Below the pieces are notes generated by a model. The model was given only the letters and a program-made list of their open reading frames with translations, was not told the origin of the DNA and searched no databases. A program made the position numbers and the translations under genes. DNA of 64,000 bases from Mytilus trossulus (Eukaryota; Mollusca; Bivalvia; Mytilida; Mytilidae). The stretch is taken from contig NC_086379.1 of the NCBI RefSeq assembly GCF_036588685.1, positions 13,439,862-13,503,861 of the forward strand, read 5' to 3'. This document shows positions 11,085-21,125 of the stretch, piece after piece (within the stretch, counting starts at the first letter, position 1; every line of letters begins with the position of its first letter).

Positions 11085-11665
11085 TGATTTAACCGTATCC
11101 TGCATAAACCTTAAATCCAAACCATTTTTACGGAAATGATGTTAACTGTACCCGAAAATTTAGAAATGATATTTTTAAACATATCGCTCCTTTAAATAAA
11201 CTTATTCTAAAAGATTACCAATTCAACGATGTAATAAGATCATTGAATATTGTTTTTATTGGTATACATATTTGATTGTGTTATCACTAAATTAAAAGCA
11301 AACTAAATATTACAAGTATGTTATATAAATATACACAGTCATGGATCTACCATCTTTCGATACCTGTAACTTGGCATTGCACAAGGTCACGTGTTTCTTT
11401 GACTGTTTATAACGTCTTTACACTTAAATACATTGGATGTTGGATGTGTACGGATTGATAGCTTAGTCTTAGATGCATGATTTTTTTTATTAGTTGTAAG
11501 TGGCTTTAGATAACTATCTGCGATTACTCTCAGATCTGTTGATTGTGTCGTTTTGTTGTCGGGATGTTTAAGTACCCGGCCACGTTCACTTGTATTTATT
11601 TCCATTTGATGAGTTAGGCCTTTTTCAACTGATTTTTATAGTTCGTTCTTATGTCGTACTGTATC
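11085..11665 (+). pseudogene. 3' fragment of the Penelope-like-type RT family
   Basis: Closely matches 57665-58205. It includes AAATTTAGAAATGAT (coding KFRND), then CCTTTAAATAAACTTATTCT, then the stop and the non-coding 3' part (GATACCTGTAACTTGGCATT, GTGTACGGATTGAT, GGGATGTTTAAGTACCCGGC). Only the last 40 or so codons are present, broken by stops. The strong match over the non-coding tail defines the element's 3' region. Confidence 0.75.
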
Positions 11666-11924
11666 TAAATTTACCACACTATGTACTGTGTATTTTTGTT
11701 TCGTTGGATACTAATTGTCGTGTATTTCGTGGGTACCTAAGAACCACGAATTTTTAGGTTTAATTGTTTCACAATTTGTAAAAATGAACATGATTGATTG
11801 ACTGCTGGTTGCTAAACGTCCAGTGGCAAATATTTCATGTATATTCAGGACGAGGACAGTCAAGTTCACAATAAATACAATAGGTAGGATGATACAATAG
11901 AGGCCATCTGGGATGATGGTTGGG

Positions 11925-12205
11925 AAAATTTGGATTACCACTGGAAAATAAGGGGAAATTGGATAGGGACAGTAATTTTGCCTTGCAACAGGCCACCTAC
12001 GGACCCCTCAAAGAGTTGTTGCAAGGGTTTTTAACGTGCAAAGAGCGTGGCACTGTCTTTACACGAGGCGTCGGATTTAACGTCCCCCTTCTGATCGGAC
12101 GTGACTGCGAACTTGATAAATCCCGCACAGACAAACGGACGCCCCACTTCGGCAAGCGTTTTACTACCGGTCGGGAGAAGACCAAGTGACCATATTTATA
12201 TACCC
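11925..12205 (+). repeat. G+C-richer dispersed repeat
   Basis: A block with AACGTGCAAAGAGCGTGGCA, GGATTTAACGTCCCCCTTCT and TCGGCAAGCGTTTTACTACC. Its base composition is clearly higher in G+C than its flanks, and it recurs in molluscan genomes as far as I recognise it. It is open on both strands by chance. I do not assign a protein. Confidence 0.5.
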
Positions 12206-12209
12206 CAGT

Positions 12210-12440
12210 CATCCTTGGGGTGTAAAAATGAACCATTACAGGTCAAATTATGTACGGCCTTTAACACGGAGCTTTGGTTCACATCGAACAGCCAGCTACA
12301 TCTATAAAGTGCCCCTGAATGACTACCCTAAAACCTTTAAACAGGAAAACCAACGGTCTAATCTATAAGAAAACAGAGAAACACAAATAAACCACACCAA
12401 CAAACGTAAAAATCCTGACTTAGGAAAGGACTGGTGCAAA
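12210..12440 (+). repeat. Dispersed mussel repeat, family MR1
   Basis: Carries the family signature: CCATTACAGGTCAAATTATG, TACGGCCTTTAACACGGAGC, then AACCAACGGTCTAATCTATA. Other copies are at 30165-30370 and 41093-41420, with head-only fragments near 45619, 46522, 62418 and 63955. Its sense strand parallels the antisense strand of family MR2 (GGTCACCGTACGGCCTTCA), so MR1 and MR2 are related. Confidence 0.65.
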
Positions 12441-13090
12441 AAAAAATACAGAGGGTTTAAACGTTTAAGTAGGTACATACCTATATTCCTCTTTATAACA
12501 ATAGTGTCACAGCATAACATAGAAAGACAATGCAAAATATCATTTGAAAAGCTAATTTCACTCAAAGACATATCAACACTAACTATACTCTGTGGTCCCA
12601 ATCTAAGAAAGAAAAAAATAATTTTACTTTTTCTTTTTCGGTCATAATGGTTGACATATCTTGTACACTTTTAGGATTTTTGTGTTTGAACATATCTTAA
12701 TATTGTATAAATTATAGTTCTAACCTTTTGACTTTCATAAAACATTAAACAAGAAAACCAAAGGTCTAATCTATAAGAAAATCATGACTTAGGAAAGGAC
12801 GGGTGCAAACAAAAAATGCAGAGGGTTTAAACGTTTAAATAGGTATACATACCTATATTCCTCTTTATAACAAGTGTCTCAGCATAACATACAAAGACAC
12901 AATACAAAATATCAATTGAAAACCCAATTTCATTCCAAGACATATTACATGTAACACTAACTATACTCTGTGGTTCCAATCTAAAGAAAATATTTTTACT
13001 TTTACTTTTTTGGTCATAATGATTTCCGTATCTTGTTTACTTTTAGGATTTTTGTGTCTAACAATATCTTAATATTGCATAAATTATAGT
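12340..13090. repeat. Tandem duplication of about 390 bp
   Basis: The block starting CAAGAAAACCAAAGGTCTAA at about 12749 repeats the one at about 12341. It includes ACTTAGGAAAGGACTGGTGC, AGGGTTTAAACGTTTAA, CTATATTCCTCTTTATAACA and CTAACTATACTCTGTGG. Similarity continues into GGATTTTTGTGTCTAACA and ATTGCATAAATTATAGTTCT, which is also the start of each 1315-bp unit downstream. It is the first step of a nested duplication series. Confidence 0.75.
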
Positions 13091-13324
13091 TCTTTTCTAT
13101 TGATATTATCATCAACGATAAAAACTGAAAATATATCAACATAATGATCACGTAATTATAAAAGTATTTCAGTATTGTCTGAAAATTGTCACGTACACAC
13201 ATCAATCTGTTACCACGTACACACCTCAGACAACGGATAATAAAAGTTCATATTGATTGACTTTCTTATATTATCAAGGATGAAAATAAAAATAACTTAA
13301 CGAAATTATAAAGTTTTAATCAAA

Positions 13325-13640
13325 GCACAAAACTTTACGACAAAAAAGATGATTTAAGCTTTCCAATGGTGAATAATCCATTTCTAAGTAACAACATTCC
13401 AGCAGCACCTGTATCATCTCCCAATTGATACGATATTCCCGTGCTTGCATTGCTTGTCATGATTTTCTTGATAGAGGGTTGCTGCTCACAAGAACGCTAT
13501 TAAACAAACAGTTACAAATGGTGAAGTTGAAATTATCTCTTCGTAAATTTTACGGACGCCATCACGAGTTTGTTGACTGTTATGGAATAACCGTTTCACA
13601 AATGATATCGGATATGATCCTTACGTCTTAACTACAATTC
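13325..13640 (+). pseudogene. RT-family carboxy-terminal fragment, array unit 1
   Basis: Reads KLYDKKDDLSFPMVNNPFLS and then NNIPAAPVSSPN to a stop. It resumes in another frame as IRYSRACIACHDFLDRGLLL, LLNKQLQMVKLKLSLRKFYG and RHHEFVDCYGITVSQM. The motif order matches the RT-family copy at 57.3 kb (LYDKRDD, QLVRYARVC, KLLNQ). The frameshift between PVSSPN and IRYS is shared by all three units, so it predates the tandem amplification. Confidence 0.8.
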
Positions 13641-14639
13641 CCTTCCCTTTCGTGAATGAGTCATACCGAATTAGAATATTTACTGGATTTGTTATAACAT
13701 AAGCAACACGACGGATGCCACATGTGGAGCAGGATCTGCTTACTTTCTGGAGCACCTGCGATCACCCCAAGTTTTGGGGAGGGTTTGTGATCCTTATTCT
13801 TTATCCTTTTATGATGTGTCATGTGTTCTATTGTTTGTCTTTTTCATTTTTAGACATGCGTTGTCAGTTTATTTTCGATTTATGAGTTTGACCCTCTAGT
13901 ATCTTTCGTCCTTCATTTATAGTGTGTTTAGGATGTTTGAAGATTGACCAATTCAATCATTGAATGGCAGTAGTAATATATTGAGAGTCGTTTCTCTATC
14001 TATTTAACATATTTGTGTTCTGTTAGGACACAAGAAACATTTTACTACCACATCAAAAGGTAGAATAAAACACTCTTGTGAATAAAAATACCATGTCGGA
14101 ATAGATAACTAGGACATTTTAATCAGAACAATGTTATAGAGTGTCTTGGATGTTTTAAGATTGGTTAATTAAATCATTAAATGACATTTTATTTTAAATC
14201 AGGCAATTTATTAAATATTCAAAACATGTCAAAAAAAAATCCCGCTAAGTTTACTTTCCTATTTCTATGTTACCCTCTTCCGGAATCAGAAATAATAAGT
14301 CATTTCTTTCTGAGTGTCTGGTAAATATTGCCGTATCTTGTGCACTTTTAGGATATTTATGTCGAACAATATCTTAATATTGCATAAATTATAGTTCTTT
14401 TCTATTGACTTTCTCGTCAACGATAAAAACTGAAAATATATCAACATAATGATCACGTTATTATAAACAGTTGTTACAAAAGTACTTCAGTATTGTCTGA
14501 AAATTGTCACGTACACACATCAATCTGTTATCACGCACACATCAGACAACGGATAATAAAAATTAATATTGATTGACTTTCTTATATACTCAAGGATGAA
14601 AATAAAAATAACTTAACGAAATTATAGAGTTTTAATCAA

Positions 14640-14955
14640 GCACAAAACTTTACGACAAAAAAGATGATTTAAGCTTTCCAATGGTGAATAATCCATTTCT
14701 AAGTAACAACATTCCAGCAGCACCTGTATCATCTCCCAATTGATACGATATTCCCGTGCTTGCATTGCTTGTCATGATTTTCTTGATAGAGGGTTGCTGC
14801 TCACAAGAACGCTATTAAACAAACAGTTACAAATGGTAAAGTTGAAATTATCTCTTCGTAAATTTTACGGACGCCATCACGAGTTTGTTGACCGTTATGG
14901 AATAACCGTTTCACAAATGATATCGGATATGATCCTTACGTCTTAACTACAATTC
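14640..14955 (+). pseudogene. RT-family carboxy-terminal fragment, array unit 2
   Basis: Same as unit 1, with the Cys of VDCYG as Arg (VDRYG). It carries the same inherited frameshift. Confidence 0.8.
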
Positions 14956-15954
14956 CCTTCCCTTTCATGAATGAGTCATACCGAATTAGAATATTTACTG
15001 GATTTGTTATAACATAAGCAACACGACGGATGCCACATGTGGAGCAGGATCTGCTTACTTTCTGGAGCACCTGCGATCACCCCAAGTTTTGGGGAGGGTT
15101 TGTGATCCCTATTCTTTATCCTTTTATGATGTGTCATGTGTTCTATTGTTTGTCTTTTTCATTTTTAGACATGCGTTGTCAGTTTATTTTCGATTTATGA
15201 GTTTGACCCTCTAGTATCTTTCGTCCTTCATTTATAGTGTGTTTAGGATGTTTGAAGATTGACCAATTCAATCATTGAATGGCAGTAGTAAAATATTGAG
15301 AGTCGTTTCTCTATCTATTTAACATATTTGTGTTCTGTTAGGACACAAGAAACATTTTACTACCACATCAAAAGGTAGAATAAAACACTCTTGTGAATAA
15401 AAATACCATGTCGGAATAGATAACTAGGACATTTTAATCAGAACAATGTTATAGAGTGTCTTGGATGTTTTAAGATTGGTTAATTAAATCATTAAATGAC
15501 ATTTTATTTTAAATCAGGCAATTTATTAAATATTCAAAACATGGCCAAAAAAAATCCCGCTAAGTTTACTTTCCTATTTCTATGTTACCCTCTTCCGGAA
15601 TCAGAAATAATAAGTCATTTCTTTCTGAGTGTCTGGTAATTATTGCCGTATCTTGTGCACTTTTAGGATTTTTATGTCTAACAATATCTTAATATTGCAT
15701 AAATTATAGTTCTTTTCTATTGACTTTCTCATCAACGATAAAAACTGAAAATATATCAACATAATGATCACGTTATTATAAACAGTTGTTACAAAAGTAC
15801 TTCAGTATTGTCTGAAAATTGTCACGTACACACATCAATCTGTTATCACGCACACATCAGACAACGGATAATTAAAGTTCATATTGATTGACTTTCTTAT
15901 ATACTCAAGGATGAAAATAAAAATAACTTAACGAAATTATAGAGTTTTAATCAA

Positions 15955-16290
15955 GCACAAAACTTTACTACAAAAAATATGATTTAAGCTTTCCAATGGT
16001 GAATAATCCATTTCTCAGTAGCAACATTCCAGCAGCACCTTTATCATCTCCCAATTGATACGATATTCCTGTGCCTGCATTGCTTGTCATGATTTTCTTG
16101 ATAGAGGGTTGCTGCTCACAAGGACGCTATTAAACAAAGAGTTACAAATGGTGAAGTTGAAATTATCTCTTCGTAAATTTTACGGACGCCATCACGAGTT
16201 TGTTGACCGTTATGGAATAACCGTTTCACAAATGATATCGGATATGTTCCTTACGTCGAAACTACAATTCCCTTCCCTTTCATGATTGAG
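15955..16290 (+). pseudogene. RT-family carboxy-terminal fragment, array unit 3
   Basis: Same content as units 1 and 2, with a few substitutions (IRYSCACIAC, LLNKELQ, ISDMFLTSKL). Here the frame stays open slightly longer (SKLQFPSLS). It shares the frameshift and is the most diverged unit. Confidence 0.8.
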
Positions 16291-16740
16291 TCATACCGAA
16301 TTAGAATATTTACCGGATTTGTTATAACATAAGCAAAACGACGGATGCCACATGTGGAGCAGGATCTGCTTACTTTCTGGAGCACCTGCGATCACCCCAA
16401 GTTTTTTCTCTATCTATATAACATATTTGTGTTCTGTTAGGACACAAGAAACAATTTACTACCAAATCAAAAGGTAGAATAAAACACTCTTGTGAATAGA
16501 AATACCATGTAGGAATAGATAACTAGGACATTTTAATCAGAACAATGTTAAAGAGTGTCTTGGATGTTTTAAGATTGGTTAATTAAATCATTAAATGACA
16601 TTTTATTTTAAATCAGGCAATTTATTAAATATTCAAAACATGGCCAAAAAAATCCCGCTACGTTTACTTTCCTTTTTCTATGTTACCCTCTTTCGGAATC
16701 AGAAATAATAAGTCATTTCTTTCTGAGTGTTTGGTAATTC

Positions 16741-17827
16741 TAGGATTCTCTACATCAGATTTAGGTACAATACTAGTTTATTACGTATACGTAGTAATCT
16801 CTCCTCGATTGGCCCTTTCTATAACATTTCAATCAAATTTTGAATCAGATACCGGAATAGGCACAGGAAACAAATGTAAACTCAAATCGATAAAAGATAG
16901 AGGTAAATGGTTATCTTTGTGCAACGTGTTTTGTCATTTTTATTTCACGTGCAGCCGGAAAAAAGGTCATTATTCACGCATGTTTCGTTGAATTAGTATA
17001 GACATCGACGTGAAGGAAATTTTCAATTGTTCGTTCATCGTGAAATGCCAATTTTATTTCGCTAACTGCCATTCAAATACCCCCTTCTTTTACGCTTCTC
17101 ATTAAAACTTGAACTGTATTTGCTTGTTATGTTTCCACCAAAAATATTTGAAAGCTCTGTCATTCATTTTTATTTCTTGAATATAACCTAGATGAATCTG
17201 CTGTGAAGAGAATGTTGATCATTGCTGTAAATAACATAATTTTACATATACACATGTACGCATAGTTTAGTCATACTTTTTTTTAACATATGTTTCAAAT
17301 ATTTTTGTGCGTCGATCTTTGTATTTGAAACTTTTGACAAGAAGGAATGGAAAATCCGCAATAATTATTGAAAATTACTGATTTTTGGTATTTATATAAG
17401 TTAATGTTTCGAACTTTAATTGTTTCTGTACAGTGGGGTTTTAACACATATACGACAAATATTAAGATAAAAGTCATTGTAACAATTGTAATTGTCACAA
17501 ATTGCGCATGCTCGGATGGGAAAGACGTGTTGATATATATATCAGGTCGAATCTTCAGTAAAATAATGCGAATAAGCATTTTGTTTTGAATTATCCAATG
17601 ACAGGAAAGAATTAGTAAGTCATGCACAAACAAACTGTATAAACTGTATATAATTTGAGACTTTCAAAAGACATATAATTTGTTAAAACATAATGCACAC
17701 CTAATACTCAGTCGAGTGGACCGAATGCCAATGTGACCATTGTTCTACAAGAACTTTTATTTTTATTAATGCCAGCAACTTATTAGATCATCTGTGTATT
17801 TAACTATGTAAAACGGATCTTTAATCC
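16741..17827. other. Non-coding, no gene seen
   Basis: AT-rich flank between the tandem array and the LINE ORF1. Open frames at 16680-16991 and on minus near 17295-17633 show no domain or splice context. Confidence 0.4.
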
Positions 17828-18807
17828 TTGATGCAGAAATCTAATACTACAAACAGTGAATTTAAAAAGCGAAGACGTCGCCCATCTGTTCAACCATCCC
17901 CCCAAAATCTACAAACAGATAAAAAGCAAAAAACGTTTGATACAGACTCTGTAGATATATTACACTTTTCATCTGATGAGCATTTATTTGAAACTAGCAT
18001 GAGTAATTCCACAGTTGCACCTGTAGTAAGCATCAGTCAGGAAGACATTGTAAGAATAGCACAAACTGTGAAAGAATTTCTTGTTGGTGACTTACATAAA
18101 ACCTTATTGATGAAAAACAAAAACCTGTTCTACGCGAGTTAAAAGAGTTAAAAATGAAATATGATGATCTTGACAAAAAAGTGGAAAGTTTTCAGGATAT
18201 TATTACTGTTCATGAAAGTTCTGAAGTCAGCAACAATTTAAAGGCAGAAATAAAATTTCTTAAAAACAAATGCGATGACATAGAGCAGCATAGTAGGAAA
18301 TATATGCTCCGTTTTACAGGGGTTCCTTTCTCTTATAGTGAAAACACTGACAACAAAATACTCCAAATCGCAAGCCAAATGCATGTCCAAATGTCACAGA
18401 GTGACATAGTAATAAGTCACCACACTGGGAAGCAACATTCTGATCGTCCGCGCCCAATCATCATTCGTTTTTCCAGTTATAGAGTTAAGGAATCTCTACT
18501 TCGATTGAGCAAATTTAACAGACAAAACCCTCAACTTGCTAATGTCTCCATTAACCAAGAATTAACAATGCTGAGAAGTAAACTTGCATACTATGCAAGA
18601 TTTCTGGTACGAAACAAGAAGCTTAAATCAACATGGGTGGTCGACGGCAAAATATATATTGTAGACAACAAAGATGACAAACACATAGTACGAAATAATG
18701 ATGATTTCATTGCAATGTTACATGTAGATGAGCTTGAAATTGAACCCCAACCGAATGGTCCGAACAACCAGACGAAGCACCAGCTACTACAAGAGAACGA
18801 GTATTAA
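17828..18807 (+). pseudogene. LINE ORF1-like protein (coiled coil plus RRM-like), one frameshift
   Basis: RNA-binding ORF1 of a non-LTR retrotransposon. The first frame (17828-18142) opens with a basic patch (KKRRRRPSVQPSP), then a low-complexity acidic/Ser region, and goes out of frame near 18103. The second frame is open from 18100 and continues to 18807. Residues DEKQKPVLRELKELKMKYDD up to KFLKNKCDDIEQHSRKYMLR form a coiled-coil-type heptad stretch. It is followed by an RRM-like block starting RFTGVPFSY (compare the R-x-N-L-R-x-x-G-I-P motif of L1 ORF1) and ending FSSYRVKESLLRL. A basic region, LAYYARFLVRNKKLKSTWV, follows. One single-base change around 18103 explains the break. No ORF2 follows directly, and the LINE at 21.1 kb looks CR1-like, so this is probably a separate element. 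Confidence 0.7.
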
Positions 18808-18809
18808 CA

Positions 18810-19890
18810 CATGATGATGATGCTATGTATGTCATTACCGGAGATGGAAACGGTGGACGCTAATAAAATTAAACATGTTCAGTTTGACTCTGTCTAATTT
18901 ACTTTGTGTTTTTGTCATTCTATATTTACCTTTACATATTGAATTGGGAATGAATGTGTTTATACAATGTGTGTGGATGTGTGGGTGAGCTTATTTTATT
19001 TTGGCAGTAATATGTAAACTGGCGAGCGGGAATACATACAAAAACAAATCAAATCAAACCAAACCAATGATTTCCCAACTTATATTAAGTGATGCAGTGA
19101 TTCTTTGAGAACGAGTTGAGCGTGCATGTATAGGTGATCATTTTTTTGTCCTTTTGTAACACCCGCCTTTTCTTTTTATGAAGGTGTGTGACTAATTGAG
19201 ACGGTATTTTCTAAATGATAATCACTTTATGAATTCAGATATAAATGAACAAAGGGTTAATCTTTCTTTGGATACCTCAAATTGAAATTAAAATGTGCAT
19301 TAATATTTCTCTATCGTGCATTGTGATCTGTGTACAATTTATTTATTTTCCTGTCATGGGTTAAACTCCCAAGCCAAAGAAAATGCTAAAACTTGTTTAT
19401 ATAATTACATTTTTGTTACTTACTGTTTATTTGCTTCCTTTTTGTTGTCCCGGCGTCGGATGTGTGAATCAGTGTTATTCTTATCATTTTCTTACCACTA
19501 ATATTATTATTATTGTAGTGCTCCCAACATGTGTTTTGTTCTGTAATATATTCGTCTACACTAAATGTAAAGAATGGGAAGTGACCTAAATACATATAGG
19601 GCACGTGTTTGGCTACACTATGTCAGGTCTACTCGACTGCCTCAATCGATCGATTTACATACCGTTATATTAGTTTATCTGTTTTCCCAAATTGGCACAA
19701 AGGCTGTCACAATATATTTATACTTCGAATTAAACACAAATTTTAAAAATCAAAGTTGTTCTACCTGTTTGCTATCAAGTTTGAATTCGTATTTAAAAAG
19801 TACAAGATGGGTTTTAGACACCAAAAAAGCAACTCCTTTGATGGGTAGATATGAAAATACAAATGACATTTGTTTATCGATTTGTTAGTT
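18810..19890. other. Non-coding, no gene seen
   Basis: AT-rich sequence downstream of the ORF1-like gene. No ORF2, no clear repeat border. It ends at the element starting at 19894. Confidence 0.45.
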
Positions 19891-19893
19891 ATT

Positions 19894-21086
19894 AGGTCTT
19901 TCCACTTTTCTGTGGAAAGACCTATTGTTTTTCTTCTGATTATTTTTTTTTTTTTTTTTTTTCTTCCGCCTAATTTTCTTCTTGCGATAAACATTTGTTT
20001 CGCAATATGTTGCTTAGATATTTGGTATATGATATCGAACAGTTTATGCGCTTTTGAAATTTACCTTGCGTAAACGAATACTTTTTTTTGTAGGAGTTAT
20101 CTCCACAAACACTGTTTTCCTTGTTAGCGCATCTATTTCGCAACCGTAAAATATTATGACAAATTTATTTTACAAAATTGCTCGTTATATCCTTCCCATG
20201 ATTTGTCCTATTTTGACCGAAGTGATATGAACGCTCCATATGAGAGTTATTTCCCCTTATGCATTTGATATAAGTGATATGCATTTCTATCTTGAAAACC
20301 ATAAGTGCTAGAGACCAAGGATCTTTTGATTTGAGGTCCTTGGTCCAAAAAAAAAAAATTAGGTCAAGGTCAAAGGTCAAGGTCATATACTAATTTTTGA
20401 ATTTGGCTTATTTCCACTAATTTCCAGAAACCGTATAAGATATCGACATATTATTTTTTCTAAATTGTTATTTGCGACATGTCGTAACACATAAATTTTG
20501 ATTGCAAGAGTACGTTAAACGTAAAAGTGAGTTTTCTCCCCTCTTGTATTTAAAAATACGCGTTTGGTGATATAACTGATTAACCAAATATTATTAAGAC
20601 CTATGGTCTTTTGATTTGAGGTCCTTGGTTTATGACCTTGAAATTGATCTCAAGGTCATAGATTAATTTGACGTTCTAGTTTTTGACCTTTGCTTTCAGC
20701 TCATAGGTATACATGATATAGCCATGAGACTTTTGGCAAAAGGTATCAAACCATTTAACCTTGAAAAAAACAACCGGAAGTGACCTTGTGTAAACCGGAA
20801 GTAGCTATTTTTTGTACTTTATTAATAAAAAAGTATATAGAACCAGATCATTTTGGAATCAGTGTCAATTAAATATTATCGGAAGTAACATTTTTCAAAC
20901 CGGAAGTAACAAATTATCTCCCTTATTTAAAAAAAATATTGTATAGAAACCATATATTTCTGGAATCAGCGTACAATAACCTATCAGTTGACGATTGAAA
21001 TGACGTTTTAAACTTAATTTTACAACTTTCATATTAAAATACATTTTTTTCAATGGAAAGACCTTCAATTGTTCTCTGAACAATTG
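19894..21086. mobile_element. Non-autonomous element with hairpin ends (1.2 kb)
   Basis: The left end is a hairpin: AGGTCTTTCCAC, a short loop, then GTGGAAAGACCT (19894-19923). The right end repeats GGAAAGACCT (21055-21064) and closes with a second hairpin, CAATTGTTC-TCT-GAACAATTG (21066-21086). The interior has no long frame. It holds duplicated text (TTTTGATTTGAGGTCCTTGG at about 20324 and 20611), AGGTCA clusters, and repeated CCGGAAGT motifs (about 20774, 20796, 20879, 20900). I recognise this family as common in mussels. The transposition class is not clear. Confidence 0.65.
20361..20385 (+). promoter_or_regulatory. Four AGGTCA half-sites
   Basis: Four direct AGGTCA hexamers occur in 25 bases, with spacing 0, 1 and 0. 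A further GGTCA pair lies near 20632-20670 in inverted orientation (GACCTTGAAA, AAGGTCATAG). AGGTCA is the consensus half-site of nuclear receptors, and TCAAGGTCA is the monomer-binding form. Whether any receptor binds here is inference. Confidence 0.4.
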
Positions 21087-21125
21087 GTTTTTAATTTTTA
21101 TATATTTTTCTAATTATTTATACGG

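Larger units (their letters stand above)
13025..16740 (+). repeat. Tandem array of about 1315-bp units (three copies)
   Basis: Unit 1 runs about 13025-14329, unit 2 about 14330-15643 and unit 3 about 15645-16740. The spacing between matching points (13425, 14740, 16055) is exactly 1315. Units 1 and 2 are nearly identical. Unit 3 is more diverged and lacks about 220 bases at about 16404, where CCCCAAGTTTT joins directly to TTCTCTATC. Each unit contains one piece of Penelope-like-type RT plus its 3' non-coding tail, so the array multiplied an old insertion rather than a host gene. Confidence 0.9.

Noticed and set aside
11920-12236. Overlapping open frames on both strands (89 and 79 codons)
   Set aside because: They lie in a G+C-richer dispersed repeat. 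Fewer stops are expected there, and neither product shows a recognisable motif.
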